64,000 nt of DNA from Serratia sarumanii (GCF_029962605.1 NZ_CP124750.1:3844001-3908000), one strand, 5' to 3'; positions 48,384 through 58,407 are shown, counted from the first letter of the stretch. Numbers and translations: made by a program. Notes: generated by a model not told the origin, from the letters alone.

Positions 48384-49328
48384 TTACAGCGCGCCGTAAT
48401 TCAGCGGCACCCAGCTGTACCCTTCTCCCTGGCGGTTCAGGTAGCCCAACCCTGGGAACGACAGGTGCGCGCCGCCCACCAGCTCGCTCTGCCGCGCGCT
48501 GTCGCTGAACACCCGCAGCCGTTGAGCGACCGCCGCCTTGGCGTCGCTGTCAAAGCTGATAGCCACCTTCGGATGCGGCATCTGCACCGCCGCCACGTGG
48601 ATCAGATCCCCCAGCAACAGCAGCTTTTTGCCCTGGCTGGTCACCTGATAGACACTGTGGCCTGGCGTATGGCCGTGAGCGGCAAAGGCGGCGATGCCCG
48701 GCGAAAGCTCGCCGTCGCCGTTGAACGGCTTAAAGTGCCCCGCCGCCTGGTAAGGCTTGATCGCCGCCATGGCCTTTTCGAAATTGCCTTTGTTCTGCGC
48801 CTTGGCCTGTTTCAACCGCTCGGCGCTCAGCCAGAAGTCCGCATCCTGGCTGGCGGCGCGCACCACCGCATTGGGGAATACCGCCTTGCCGTCGTGCGTC
48901 AGGCCGCCGAGGTGATCCGGGTGCATATGAGTCAGGTAGATCTCATCCACCTGCTCAGGCTGATAGCCCGCCGCGCGCAGATTATCCACCAGCTTGCCCA
49001 GGCCGTCGCCCAGCAGTTGGCCGGCGCCGCTGTCGATCATCACCAGCTTGTCGCCGGTATTGATCAGATAGGCATTGACCGAGGTGACCACCGGCAGGCT
49101 TTGATGCCGCTCGGCCAACCCGGCGGCGATCTGCTGCGGCGTGGTGTTGAGCAGCAGTTTGTCCGCCGGCAGGCGAATGATACCGTCAGACAACGCGGTC
49201 ACTTCAAAACTGCCCAGCATGATGCGGTAAACTCCCGGCGTCGGGGTTTTGGCCTGCGGCGCGGCGGCGCCGGCCTGTAATGACATAACGGCCAGCGCCG
49301 CGCCCAGCAGACAACGTTTCCAGAACAT
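48384..49328 (-). CDS. Exported metallo-beta-lactamase-fold hydrolase
   Basis: The 314-residue protein has a signal peptide (about 1-22, MFWKRCLLGAALAVMSLQAGA) and the MBL motif HMHPDHLGGL, with further ligands in HGHTPGHSVYQV and GDLIHVAAVQMP. It resembles exported MBL-fold proteins of the quorum-quenching or organophosphate-degrading kind, but the substrate is not fixed by sequence. It is a single gene, divergent from the patatin gene with an AT-rich palindrome between them. Confidence 0.9.
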   Translation of the reverse strand: MFWKRCLLGAALAVMSLQAGAAAPQAKTPTPGVYRIMLGSFEVTALSDGIIRLPADKLLLNTTPQQIAAGLAERHQSLPVVTSVNAYLINTGDKLVMIDSGAGQLLGDGLGKLVDNLRAAGYQPEQVDEIYLTHMHPDHLGGLTHDGKAVFPNAVVRAASQDADFWLSAERLKQAKAQNKGNFEKAMAAIKPYQAAGHFKPFNGDGELSPGIAAFAAHGHTPGHSVYQVTSQGKKLLLLGDLIHVAAVQMPHPKVAISFDSDAKAAVAQRLRVFSDSARQSELVGGAHLSFPGLGYLNRQGEGYSWVPLNYGAL

Positions 49329-49404
49329 AATGACTCCTAGCGAGAATTGAACAGCGCTAAGTATTGACGCAAAAATCCCGATGCGCCTGTTTAATAAATG
49401 CCTT

Positions 49405-49433
49405 TAATAAATATATAAATAATATATTTATTA
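49405..49433. promoter_or_regulatory. AT-rich 29-bp palindrome between the MBL and patatin genes
   Basis: TAATAAATATAT and ATATATTTATTA are perfect 12-bp arms around AAATA. The site lies in the 206-bp divergent promoter region, 76 bp from the MBL start and about 100 bp before the patatin gene. Its AT-richness stands out in this GC-rich DNA. It could be an operator or a bent, H-NS-type site. Confidence 0.6.
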
Positions 49434-49534
49434 TGAATAGTTTTGTTTGCCGACTCACACAACCCCAATCAATATTTTCTCGCTCGCCACTTGGTTATTT
49501 TTCTTACTCCCTAAACCAAGAGTGAGGAAATATC

Positions 49535-50506
49535 ATGAACTATCAATTCGAAAATCTGGTCTTTGAAGGCGGCGGCGTAAAAGGCATCGCCTATGGCGGC
49601 GCGCTGGAATTGCTGGAAGCCAAAGGCATCATGCCACAGATCAAGCAAACCTCCGGCGCCTCGGCGGGCGCTATCGCCGCGCTGCTGGTCGGCCTAGGCT
49701 GCAGCTCGGCCGACGTAACCAAAATTCTGTCGGCGATGGATTTTAAAAAATTCCTCGATTATAACGGCGGCTTTTTCGGTACGCTCCACGATGCCTATCG
49801 CCTGTTCAATCAATACGGCATCGCGCCCGGCGATTATTTCTATCAATGGTCGCGCGATATTATCAAGCAATATACCGGCAAGCCGGATATTACCTTCGAG
49901 CAGTTCGAAGCGATGAAAGCGGCGAAAGGGTTCAAATCGATTTACTTTATCGGCGCCAACCTCAACAGCGGCCAGCGCGAGGTCTATTCGCATCGCACTA
50001 CGCCGCGCATGAAAGTGGCGGACGGCCTGCGCATTTCGATGTCATTCCCATTCGCCTTCGTGGCGAAGAACAACACCCTGGGCGACCTGTGCATCGACGG
50101 CGGCATGATCGACAACTACCCGGTGCGGCTGTTCGACTATGACTTCTCCGCCACGCCGCCTTACATCGACGCTTCAAGCCAGCGCATCAACACCCGCACG
50201 CTGGGCCTTCGCCTGGACTCCGCCGGCGAAATCGCCCAGGCCGCCGGGCAGGCCGGCCCGCGCACGCAGGTCAACAACCTGTTTGATTTCACCCTGGCGG
50301 TGGCCAACGTGATGCTGGACATCCAAACCAAGGTGCACCTGGACAGCGACGACTGGAAACGCACCGTGTATGTCGACACGCTTGACGTCGGCACGCTGGA
50401 GTTCGGCATCAGCGAGGAGAAGAAACGCGCGCTGATCGAATCCGGCCGCCGCGGCGTAGAGCGCTACTTCGCCTGGTACGACGCCGCCATGAAACAGGCG
50501 GCATAA
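49535..50506 (+). CDS. Patatin-like phospholipase
   Basis: The 323-residue protein has the patatin core: oxyanion loop EGGGVKGIAYGGAL (GGGVKG at 12-17), nucleophile elbow GASAG at 41-45 (Ser43), and the catalytic Asp in CIDGGMIDNYPV. It lacks a signal peptide, so cytoplasmic or non-Sec secreted. Members hydrolyse phospholipids and include toxins such as ExoU, T6SS effectors and CBASS effectors, but no partner genes of those systems are near. GAGTGAGGA precedes the ATG. Confidence 0.92.
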   Translation: MNYQFENLVFEGGGVKGIAYGGALELLEAKGIMPQIKQTSGASAGAIAALLVGLGCSSADVTKILSAMDFKKFLDYNGGFFGTLHDAYRLFNQYGIAPGDYFYQWSRDIIKQYTGKPDITFEQFEAMKAAKGFKSIYFIGANLNSGQREVYSHRTTPRMKVADGLRISMSFPFAFVAKNNTLGDLCIDGGMIDNYPVRLFDYDFSATPPYIDASSQRINTRTLGLRLDSAGEIAQAAGQAGPRTQVNNLFDFTLAVANVMLDIQTKVHLDSDDWKRTVYVDTLDVGTLEFGISEEKKRALIESGRRGVERYFAWYDAAMKQAA

Positions 50507-50547
50507 CCCCCATCCACCCCGCCCGCGCGTACGGCCGGCGCGCGGGC

Positions 50548-50572
50548 AAAAAAAATCCCCGCGGGGGCGGGG
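50548..50572 (-). terminator. Terminator of the 2HCT transporter gene
   Basis: On the minus strand CCCCGC and GCGGGG form a 6-bp stem with a CCCC loop, followed by A and eight T. It lies 33 bp after the transporter stop. A second GC-rich hairpin (50521-50547) follows, nearer the patatin gene. Confidence 0.85.
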
Positions 50573-50604
50573 AAAGGCAAATTAACGCTAAGGATTTATA
50601 GGAG

Positions 50605-51960
50605 TTATACGAAGAACTTGGCCAACACCAGCAGCGACAGCGAGACGTTGATAGCGCCCCCGATTCGGGTGGCGATCTGCGCGAACGGCATCAGCGACAT
50701 GCGGTTGCCGGCGGTGAGGATCGCGACGTCGCCGGTGCCGCCCTGCCCGCTCTGGCAACAGGAGACAATCGCCACATCGATAGGATGCATGCCGATTTTC
50801 TTGCCGACGAAGAAACCGGTCGCCACCAGCGCGCTGACGGTCGTGACGATCACGATCAGATTCTGTACGGTGAACGCGTCCACCAGCTCCTGCCACGGCG
50901 TGATGGCCACCCCGACCGCGAACAGGATCGGATAGGTCACGGCGGTGCGGAAGAATTTGTACACCACCTGCGAGCCTTCCTGAATGCGCGGCGACACCCC
51001 GTGCGCCAGCTTCACCGCCACGGCGGCGAACAGCATGCCCACCGGCGCCGGCAGGCCGATCAGACGGTGCAGCAACATGCCCACCATATACAGCAGGATG
51101 GCCAGCAGCGCGCCGCAGGCGATGGTGCTGACGTCCACCTTGCCGCTGATTTTTTCCACCGCGTTCATGTCGCTGTCGCCCTGCTTGCTCGGCATCAGGC
51201 TGCCTTCGCCGGTCAGGTGCGGATAACGCTTGCCCAACTGGTTGAGCAGGCCGGCGATGACGATGGCGGTCAGGCTGCCGAGCATCACGATCGGCAGAAT
51301 GCGCCCCAACGCCACGCCCTGTTCCATGTGCAGGATCGCCGCGTAGCCCATCGACAGCGGGATCGCCCCTTCACCCACGCCGCCGGCCATGATCGGCAGG
51401 ATCAGGAAGAAGAAGATCTGGAACGGCTCCAGGCCCAGCGCCATGCCGACGCCCATCCCTACCAGCATGCCGACAATCTCGCCGCACAGCATCGGAATGA
51501 AGATGCGCAGGAAGCCCTGGATCAGCACCTGCCGGTTCATGCTCATGATGCTGCCGACGATGATGCAGCAGATGTAGAGATAAAGAATGTTGGTCGATTT
51601 GTAGAACTTGGTGGTCGACTCCACCACCACGTCCGGCAGCAGGCCGTAGTGCACCAGCGCGGAAGGAATAAAGGTGGCGCAGATCGCCGCCGCGCCCATT
51701 TTGCCGATCAGCGGCAGGCGCTTGCCGAATTCGCCGCAGGCGAAACCGAAGAACGCCAGGGTAGCCACCATCACCACGATATCGCTCGGCAATTTGCCTT
51801 CCAGGCAGTCGAGCAGAATCAATACGCCGGCCAGAATAAAGAACGGTAACGGAATAATCCCTACTTTATAATTGTCCAGTATCCGCCACCATTTCTCGCG
51901 CAGAGGAATATCGGCGGCCTTGTCTTTGGCTACGAGGTAAGAATCATCTGTTGTGCTCAT
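50605..51960 (-). CDS. 2-Hydroxycarboxylate transporter (CitS/MaeN family)
   Basis: The 451-residue membrane protein belongs to the 2HCT family of citrate, malate and lactate symporters. It has the GGxG-type re-entrant loop signatures MAGGVGEGAIPLSMGYA (residues about 190-206) and CCQSGQGGTGDVAILTAGNRM, and about 11 helices. Citrate or malate uptake with sodium or protons is known for the family; which one cannot be read here. It is divergent from a CitA/CitB-type two-component system, its probable regulator. No oxaloacetate decarboxylase genes are in this block. Confidence 0.93.
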   Translation of the reverse strand: MSTTDDSYLVAKDKAADIPLREKWWRILDNYKVGIIPLPFFILAGVLILLDCLEGKLPSDIVVMVATLAFFGFACGEFGKRLPLIGKMGAAAICATFIPSALVHYGLLPDVVVESTTKFYKSTNILYLYICCIIVGSIMSMNRQVLIQGFLRIFIPMLCGEIVGMLVGMGVGMALGLEPFQIFFFLILPIMAGGVGEGAIPLSMGYAAILHMEQGVALGRILPIVMLGSLTAIVIAGLLNQLGKRYPHLTGEGSLMPSKQGDSDMNAVEKISGKVDVSTIACGALLAILLYMVGMLLHRLIGLPAPVGMLFAAVAVKLAHGVSPRIQEGSQVVYKFFRTAVTYPILFAVGVAITPWQELVDAFTVQNLIVIVTTVSALVATGFFVGKKIGMHPIDVAIVSCCQSGQGGTGDVAILTAGNRMSLMPFAQIATRIGGAINVSLSLLVLAKFFV

Positions 51961-52017
51961 AATCTGGCCTCTTATTAGTTTGTTCAGCCATCATAGAGAA
52001 GCGCACGGATTATCTGC

Positions 52018-52033
52018 TGTGATTATGTTCAAA
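52018..52033. promoter_or_regulatory. Candidate CRP site between transporter and kinase genes
   Basis: TGTGATTATGTTCAAA fits TGTGA-N6-TCACA with one mismatch in the right half. It is 58-73 bp upstream of the transporter start. Catabolite control of a carboxylate transporter would be expected. Confidence 0.5.
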
Positions 52034-52286
52034 GTTAAAAAGGGTTTTTAATGGTGGTTATGGTTTCTATGGGGTTAATTAAGATTATGTAAAAACCGGC
52101 GTGGTTTTAATGGTGTTAATGCCGTTTTTATTTTAAAGCTTATCAACTTTATCGCAGACGAACAATTCTCGTCCGGTTCACTCTAATGCCGTGTGAGGGA
52201 TCACAAGTTGATCGGGCGCAATATTACAGACCCCGCTTCTCGTGATAGGGTAAGGCTTCAGGATCTCTTTACGGTGAAGCTCCGCC

Positions 52287-53879
52287 ATGCGGCTCAAACT
52301 CTCATTTCAAATCAAGCTGTTTCTGTGCCTGGTGGCCTTCTCCTGCCTGCTGCTGACCTGCATCGGCGCCTACACCTATTACCAGCTGGATGCGCAGCTG
52401 CACCGCGATCTCGGCGCCCGCGCGCAGGTGCAGGCACGGGAAATCGCCCTCATTCCTTCGCTGGTCAACGCGGTGGAAAACAACGACGCCGCCCGAATCA
52501 CTGCGCTGATGAAAAAAATCCGCGCCAGCAGCGACGCCAGTTATATCGTCATCGGCGATAATCACGCCCGCCATCTTTATCATTCCGAATATGAAGGCCG
52601 TCTGGGCACGCCGATGATCGGCGGCGATAATAAAGAGGTGCTGGAAGGGAAAAGCATTATTTCCATTCGCAAGGGCGGCATCGGCGTTTCATTGCGCAGC
52701 AAGGCGCCGATCCTGGATGAAAATAATCGCGTGATCGGCATCGTTTCCGTCGGCTATTTGAAATCGCACATCGATAATTTAAATGCCAGGACGCTGACGC
52801 AAATTATCGGCTCCATCGTCCTGCTGCTGATCGCCCTGTTCGTCTTTTCCTGGCTGCTGTCGAAAAACCTCAAGCGCCAGATGTTCTGGCTGGAGCCGAA
52901 AGAGATCGCGCTGCTGGTGCGCCAGCAAAAAGCGCTGCTGGAAGCCATCTATGAAGGGGTGATCGCCATCGATCCGCAGATGCGGATCATCACCATCAAC
53001 CATGCGGCGCGCGAGCTATTGGATCTGCACCAACCCGCCGCCGGCTTGCTGGGCCGGCCGATCGGCGACGTGATCCAGGCGCAGCCGAACTTCTTCGCCG
53101 CCGCGCAGCTGGGCCAGGATACGCACGACGAGGTGTGCCGCTTCAACCATGTGCGGGTGATCGCCAGCCGGGTGCGCATCATGCAGGAGCAGGAGCAGCA
53201 AGGCTGGGTGATCAGCTTCCGCGACAAGAACGACATCAATACCCTGAGCAGCCAGCTCAGCCAGGTGAAACGCTATGCCGACAACCTGCGCATCATGCGC
53301 CACGAACAGCTGAACTGGACCGCCACGCTGGCCGGGCTGCTGCATATGCAGCGCTACGACGAGGCCATCCGCTACGTGGAGGCCCAGTCGGAGGGCGCGC
53401 AGGAGATCCTCGATTTCATCTCGCAGCGCTTCAGTTCGGCGGCGCTGTGCGGCCTGCTGCTGGGCAAATATTCCAGCGCCAGAGAAAAAGGCATCGAGCT
53501 ACGCTTCGATCCGGCCTGCCAGCTGCGGCAGATCCCGGCGGCGCTGAATGAGACCGAACTGATGTCGATCGTCGGCAACCTGCTGGATAATGCGGTGGAG
53601 GCGACGCTGCACTGCCCGGCCCCGCACGACGCGATCGAGCTTTATATCAGCGACGGCAGCGACGAGCTGGTGATCGAGGTGGCGGATCGCGGCACCGGCA
53701 TCGCCGAGGAGATTCGTGATACGCTGTTTGAACAGGGCGTCACCACCAAAGCGGATAAAAGCGACCACGGCATCGGCCTGCATCTGGTCGCCAGCCACGT
53801 GGCGCAGGCGCACGGCAGCATAGAAGTGTCGGACAACGAGCCGCACGGCGCGATATTCTCTATATTTATCCCTAAATAA
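52287..53879 (+). CDS. Sensor histidine kinase, CitA/DpiB/MaeK type
   Basis: The 530-residue protein has a helix at about 11-30, a periplasmic PAS-like sensor (about 40-165), a second helix (about 172-192), a cytoplasmic PAS (about 215-320), a DHp region with phospho-acceptor His in MRHEQLNWTATLAGLL, and an HATPase domain with NLLDNAVEAT, DRGTGIAEEI and GIGLHLVASHV. It belongs to the carboxylate-sensing CitA/DcuS group. It lies divergent from the 2HCT gene and 32 bp before its response regulator. Confidence 0.92.
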   Translation: MRLKLSFQIKLFLCLVAFSCLLLTCIGAYTYYQLDAQLHRDLGARAQVQAREIALIPSLVNAVENNDAARITALMKKIRASSDASYIVIGDNHARHLYHSEYEGRLGTPMIGGDNKEVLEGKSIISIRKGGIGVSLRSKAPILDENNRVIGIVSVGYLKSHIDNLNARTLTQIIGSIVLLLIALFVFSWLLSKNLKRQMFWLEPKEIALLVRQQKALLEAIYEGVIAIDPQMRIITINHAARELLDLHQPAAGLLGRPIGDVIQAQPNFFAAAQLGQDTHDEVCRFNHVRVIASRVRIMQEQEQQGWVISFRDKNDINTLSSQLSQVKRYADNLRIMRHEQLNWTATLAGLLHMQRYDEAIRYVEAQSEGAQEILDFISQRFSSAALCGLLLGKYSSAREKGIELRFDPACQLRQIPAALNETELMSIVGNLLDNAVEATLHCPAPHDAIELYISDGSDELVIEVADRGTGIAEEIRDTLFEQGVTTKADKSDHGIGLHLVASHVAQAHGSIEVSDNEPHGAIFSIFIPK

Positions 53880-53911
53880 AACCCATAACCCGATTTTTTG
53901 AGCACCCGATT

Positions 53912-54598
53912 ATGTCACACCAAGCACTGGACGTTCTGATCGTGGAAGACGAGCCGCAACTGGCGACGCTGCACGCGGAGTTCATCGAGAAAAATTTCAA
54001 CCTGCGGGTGGTGGCTTACGCCGCCACGCTGGCCGAAGCGCGGGCCAAAGCCAATGCGCATCAGCCGCGGCTGATCCTGCTGGATAACTTTCTGCCGGAC
54101 GGCCAGGGCATCGAGCTGATGGAAGAGCCGGCGGTGAAGAACCCCGCCTGTTCGGTGATCTTCATCACCGCCGCCAGCGACATGCACACCTGCAGCCAGG
54201 CGATCCGCAACGGCGCCTTCGACTACATCATCAAGCCGGTATCCTACAAGCGGCTGCGCAATTCGCTCGAACGCTTCATGCAGTTCGTGCAAACCCAGCG
54301 CACCTTCAAGATCATCGATCAGGACAACGTCGATGCGCTGTACAACCTGCAGTCGAAGCAGTTCTCCAGCGAGCCAAGCGCCAAAGGCATCGAAACCAAT
54401 ACCCTCGAGCTGGTGCAGGCGCTGTTTATCGCCCAGCCGGCGGTGGCGCATGCGGTGGAAGACGTGGTGGAGCAGGTCGGCATCAGCAAGACCACCGCCC
54501 GCCGTTATCTGGAATATTGCGTCGCCACCCAGTTCGTACGGGTGGAGATGCTGTACGGCAATATCGGCCATCCGCGGCGGCTGTACCGCAAGGCCTGA
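53912..54598 (+). CDS. Response regulator, CitB/DpiA/MaeR type
   Basis: The 228-residue protein has a receiver domain with the acidic pocket VEDEP (residues 11-15) and phospho-Asp in LLDNFLPDG (Asp58), Lys in IKPVSYKRL, then a C-terminal helix-turn-helix EQVGISKTTARRYLEYCVA as in CitB/DcuR/DpiA regulators. It is the cognate partner of the upstream kinase and likely activates the divergent transporter. A rho-independent terminator follows. Confidence 0.94.
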   Translation: MSHQALDVLIVEDEPQLATLHAEFIEKNFNLRVVAYAATLAEARAKANAHQPRLILLDNFLPDGQGIELMEEPAVKNPACSVIFITAASDMHTCSQAIRNGAFDYIIKPVSYKRLRNSLERFMQFVQTQRTFKIIDQDNVDALYNLQSKQFSSEPSAKGIETNTLELVQALFIAQPAVAHAVEDVVEQVGISKTTARRYLEYCVATQFVRVEMLYGNIGHPRRLYRKA

Positions 54599-54702
54599 GG
54601 CTGCCATCTGGCTGTCATACTAAGGCGATAACATGACGCTCGACGATATCCCCCTCGATATCGGCACCTGTCGTTAAAACTGATGAAATACTGATGACTT
54701 TT

Positions 54703-54728
54703 GCCCGGCCTCTGGTCGGGTTTTTTAT
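54703..54728 (+). terminator. Terminator after the CitB-type regulator gene
   Basis: CCCGGCC and GGTCGGG pair (one G-T wobble) around a TCT loop and are followed by TTTTTTATT. Confidence 0.85.
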
Positions 54729-54906
54729 TATCCGAACGGCAGGCGCGGCGCCAAAATATCTCTCTGCGCCACACCGTATTATTTTCCCAAAAACCAAACC
54801 ATTATGCCGAATAATGGCCGTCAATTTTGAGTCACGGGCCAAATTACCATAACTAATTAAAACCTTGATGTAAACCACTAATATCCCATTTAAATGACAT
54901 TGAGGG

Positions 54907-54934
54907 TTGTCTCAGATATTCACTGTGTTAGGGT
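54907..54934 (+). promoter_or_regulatory. proU promoter (P2-like)
   Basis: TTGTCT (54907-54912), a 16-nt spacer and TAGGGT (54929-54934) match the arrangement of the E. coli osmoregulated proU promoter, which reads TTGCCT...TAGGGT in a similar context (CTCAGAT, GTTAGGGTA). It lies 71 bp before proV, in an AT-rich region suited to H-NS silencing at low osmolarity. Confidence 0.75.
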
Positions 54935-55004
54935 AAAAAGCTCTTTTATTTTGCTAAGGACAGCCCATAACGCGTTAATTAAACCAGAGGAAACAGCAAA
55001 TTGC

Positions 55005-56207
55005 ATGGCAATTAAACTCGAAGTAAAGAACCTGTATAAGATATTTGGCGAACACCCGGAACGCGCATTCAAACTGCTGGATAAAGGTCTGACAAAAGAT
55101 CGGCTGTTTGAAAAAACCGGCTTATCGCTCGGCGTAAAAGACGCCACTCTGGCCATTGAAGAAGGCGAGATATTTGTCATCATGGGGCTCTCCGGTTCCG
55201 GCAAGTCCACCCTGGTACGCCTTCTCAATCGTCTGATAGAACCCACCCGCGGTCAGGTGCTGATCGACGGTGAGGACATCGCCAAAATATCCGACACCGC
55301 GCTGCGCACCGTGCGGCGAAATAAGATCAGCATGGTATTCCAGTCATTCGCGCTGATGCCGCACATGAATGTCCTGAATAATACTGCCTTTGGTATGGAA
55401 TTAGCCGGCATGCCGCTGCAGGAACGCCAGGAAAAAGCGCTGGATGCCCTGCGTCAGGTCGGGCTGGAGAATTATGCGCTGTCTTATCCGGATGAATTAT
55501 CCGGCGGTATGCGCCAGCGCGTAGGATTAGCCCGCGCCATGGCCAATAACCCGGATATATTATTGATGGACGAAGCCTTCTCGGCGCTCGATCCGTTAAT
55601 TCGCACCGAAATGCAGGATGAGCTGGTGAAATTACAGGCCCAGCATCAACGCACCATCGTGTTTATCTCCCACGATCTGGACGAGGCGATGCGCATCGGC
55701 GATCGCATCGCCATCATGCAGGGCGGTGAGGTGATCCAGGTCGGCACGCCGGACGAGATCCTGAACAACCCGGCCAACGACTATGTGCGCACCTTCTTCC
55801 GCGGCGTGGACATCAGTCATGTGTTCAGCGCCAAGGATATCGCCCAACGGCGCCCGGTGACGCTGATCCGCAAAACCCCCGGTTTTGGCCCTCGCTCGGC
55901 GCTGCAGCTGCTGCGCGATGAGGACCGTGATTATGGTTATGTTGTTGAACGCGGGAAGAAATTTATCGGCGTGGTGTCGATAGAGTCGCTGAAAAAAGCG
56001 CTGTCCGCCAATCAAACGCTGGACGATGCCCTGCTCGAGGCCCCCGCCGCCGTGCCGGCCGACACGCCGCTCAGCGATCTGATTTCCCTGGTCGCCCAGG
56101 CGCCGTGCGCGGTGCCGGTGGTGAGCGAAGAACATAACTATCTCGGCATCATCTCCAAGGCCATGCTGCTGCAGGCGTTGGACAAGGAGGGCTCAACCAA
56201 TGAGTGA
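55005..56207 (+). CDS. proV: Glycine betaine/proline ABC transporter ATPase ProV
   Basis: ProV drives the osmoprotectant importer ProU (ProVWX). The ATG at 55005 gives 400 residues, the E. coli length, starting [19 protein letters not shown]. Walker [10 protein letters not shown] is at 61-69, the signature [14 protein letters not shown] and Walker [14 protein letters not shown] follow, and two C-terminal CBS domains (from about residue 280) sense ionic strength. The open frame 37 codons upstream contains the proU promoter and is not coding. It overlaps proW by 8 nt. Confidence 0.97.
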   Translation: MAIKLEVKNLYKIFGEHPERAFKLLDKGLTKDRLFEKTGLSLGVKDATLAIEEGEIFVIMGLSGSGKSTLVRLLNRLIEPTRGQVLIDGEDIAKISDTALRTVRRNKISMVFQSFALMPHMNVLNNTAFGMELAGMPLQERQEKALDALRQVGLENYALSYPDELSGGMRQRVGLARAMANNPDILLMDEAFSALDPLIRTEMQDELVKLQAQHQRTIVFISHDLDEAMRIGDRIAIMQGGEVIQVGTPDEILNNPANDYVRTFFRGVDISHVFSAKDIAQRRPVTLIRKTPGFGPRSALQLLRDEDRDYGYVVERGKKFIGVVSIESLKKALSANQTLDDALLEAPAAVPADTPLSDLISLVAQAPCAVPVVSEEHNYLGIISKAMLLQALDKEGSTNE

Positions 56208-57306
56208 TACCACGCAAACCCAAGATCCCTGGGCTACCGCAGCGGCCGATACCGGCTCCGCACCTGCCAGCGATGCCGCCGCCAACGCCGGCGACGCCTG
56301 GTCCAGCGCGCCGCCGCCGGCCGCTCATGACGCCGCCGGGCAAAGCGCCGATTGGCTCAGCGGCGCCCCGGCGCAGCCGGAGCACTTCAGCCTGCTCGAT
56401 CCGTTCCACAAAGCCTGGGTGCCGTTCGACACCTGGGTCACGCAAGGCATCGACTGGCTGGTGCTGCACTTCCGCCCGCTGTTCCAGGGCATCCGCGTGC
56501 CGGTGGACATGATCCTGAGCGGCTTCCAGCAATTGCTGCTGGGCATGCCGGCGCCGATCGCCATTCTGGTGTTCTCGCTGCTCGCCTGGCAGGTCTCGGG
56601 CCTCGGCATGGGCGCCGCGACGCTGCTCTCCCTGATCGCCATCGGCGCCATTGGCGCCTGGTCACAGGCGATGGTCACGCTGGCGCTGGTGCTGACCGCG
56701 CTGTTCTTCTGCATCCTTATCGGCCTGCCGCTCGGCATCTGGCTGGCGCGCAGCAAGCACGCCGCCAAGGTGATTAGACCGCTGCTCGACGCGATGCAAA
56801 CCACCCCGGCCTTCGTCTACCTGGTGCCGATCGTCATGCTGTTCGGCATCGGCAACGTGCCGGGCGTGGTGGTCACCATCATCTTCGCGCTGCCGCCGAT
56901 CGTGCGTCTGACCATTCTGGGCATCAAACAGGTGCCGGAGGATCTGATCGAGGCCGCCGAATCCTTCGGCGCCAGCCCGCGCCAACTGCTGTTCAAGGTG
57001 CAGTTGCCGCTGGCGATGCCGACCATCATGGCCGGCGTGAATCAGACGCTGATGCTGGCGCTGTCGATGGTGGTCATCGCCTCGATGATCGCCGTCGGCG
57101 GTTTGGGCCAGATGGTGCTGCGCGGCATCGGTCGGCTGGACATGGGCCTGGCCGCCGTCGGCGGGGTCGGCATCGTGATCCTGGCGATCATTCTCGATCG
57201 CCTCACCCAATCGCTGGGGCGCGATCGCCGCAGTAAAGGCATCGGCCGCTGGTATCGCCGCGGCCCCATCGGGCTGCTGACTCGCCCGTTCATCAAGCAA
57301 GCCTGA
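56200..57306 (+). CDS. proW: Glycine betaine/proline ABC transporter permease ProW
   Basis: ProW is the inner-membrane channel of ProU. The 368-residue protein has an Ala/Pro/Ser-rich N-terminal extension of about 60 residues (longer than the 354-residue E. coli protein), then six or more helices. The permease EAA loop is in [29 protein letters not shown], recognisable as [15 protein letters not shown]. It is cotranslated with proV (8-nt overlap) and followed by proX after 70 bp. Confidence 0.96.
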   Translation: MSDTTQTQDPWATAAADTGSAPASDAAANAGDAWSSAPPPAAHDAAGQSADWLSGAPAQPEHFSLLDPFHKAWVPFDTWVTQGIDWLVLHFRPLFQGIRVPVDMILSGFQQLLLGMPAPIAILVFSLLAWQVSGLGMGAATLLSLIAIGAIGAWSQAMVTLALVLTALFFCILIGLPLGIWLARSKHAAKVIRPLLDAMQTTPAFVYLVPIVMLFGIGNVPGVVVTIIFALPPIVRLTILGIKQVPEDLIEAAESFGASPRQLLFKVQLPLAMPTIMAGVNQTLMLALSMVVIASMIAVGGLGQMVLRGIGRLDMGLAAVGGVGIVILAIILDRLTQSLGRDRRSKGIGRWYRRGPIGLLTRPFIKQA

Positions 57307-57376
57307 CGCTTTTCCCGCCGGCGGCTGCGGCCCCGGCGGGCTATGACACCACCACATCGAAAAAAGGGGAAACACT

Positions 57377-58378
57377 ATGCGCACTACGGGCATCTGGGCT
57401 CTCGCCCTGACGACGCTGATTGGCTCACAGAGCGTGAGCGCGGCAGATTTACCCGGCAAGGGGATCGCGGTACAGCCGGTGCAAAGCACCATTTCCGAAG
57501 AGACCTTCCAGACGCTGCTGGTCAGCAAGGCGCTGGAAAAACTGGGTTACGACGTGAAAGAACCGCGTGAAGTGGATTACAACGTCGCCTACACCTCGAT
57601 CGCCTCCGGCGACGCGACCTTTATCGCGGTCAACTGGGATCCGCTGCACGCCGATCAGTACAAGGCCGCAGGCGGCGACGCCAAGTTCTACCGCGAAGGC
57701 GTCTACGTCAACGGCGCCGCGCAGGGCTACCTGATCGACAAGAAGACCGCCGAGCAATACCACATCACCAACGTCGAGCAGCTCAAGGATCCCAAGATCG
57801 CCAAGCTGTTCGACACCAACGGCGACGGCAAGGCCGATCTGACCGGCTGCACCCCGGGCTGGGGCTGCGAAGCGGTGATCAACCACCACATCAAGGCCTA
57901 CGGCCTGAGCAACACCGTCGAGCACAACCAGGGCAACTACGCGGCGATGATCGCCGACACCATCACCCGCTACAAAGAGGGCAAACCGGTGCTGTATTAC
58001 ACCTGGACGCCGTACTGGGTCAGCGATGTGATGGTGCCGGGCCGCGACGTGGTCTGGCTGCAGGTGCCGTTCTCCTCCCTGCCGGGCGAGCAGAAGAACG
58101 TCGACACCAAGCTGCCTAACGGCGCCAACTACGGCTTCCCGGTCAACACCATGCGCATCGCCGCCAACAAGCAGTGGGCCGAAGCCAATCCGGCGGCCGC
58201 CAAGCTGTTCGCCATCATGAAGCTGCCGATCGCCGACATCAACGCGCAAAACCTGCGTATGCATGAAGGCCAGGCTTCGGAAGCCGACATCCAGAACCAC
58301 GTCAACGGCTGGATCAAGGCGCATCAGGCGACCTTCGACGGCTGGGTGAAAACCGCCGCCGAGGCGGCGAAGCCGTAA
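57377..58378 (+). CDS. proX: Glycine betaine-binding periplasmic protein ProX
   Basis: ProX captures glycine betaine and proline betaine in the periplasm for ProVW. The 333-residue precursor has a signal peptide to about residue 22 ([10 protein letters not shown]). The Trp-rich ligand box includes [25 protein letters not shown], with the conserved Cys pair, and [21 protein letters not shown] precedes the ATG. It ends the proU operon. Confidence 0.97.
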   Translation: MRTTGIWALALTTLIGSQSVSAADLPGKGIAVQPVQSTISEETFQTLLVSKALEKLGYDVKEPREVDYNVAYTSIASGDATFIAVNWDPLHADQYKAAGGDAKFYREGVYVNGAAQGYLIDKKTAEQYHITNVEQLKDPKIAKLFDTNGDGKADLTGCTPGWGCEAVINHHIKAYGLSNTVEHNQGNYAAMIADTITRYKEGKPVLYYTWTPYWVSDVMVPGRDVVWLQVPFSSLPGEQKNVDTKLPNGANYGFPVNTMRIAANKQWAEANPAAAKLFAIMKLPIADINAQNLRMHEGQASEADIQNHVNGWIKAHQATFDGWVKTAAEAAKP

Positions 58379-58407
58379 CCGATCGGGGGCGCCGCATCCG
58401 CCGCCCC

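Noticed and set aside
49535..50506. CBASS-type defence system (patatin effector CapV)
   Set aside because: No cyclic-nucleotide synthase or accessory gene lies near the patatin gene.
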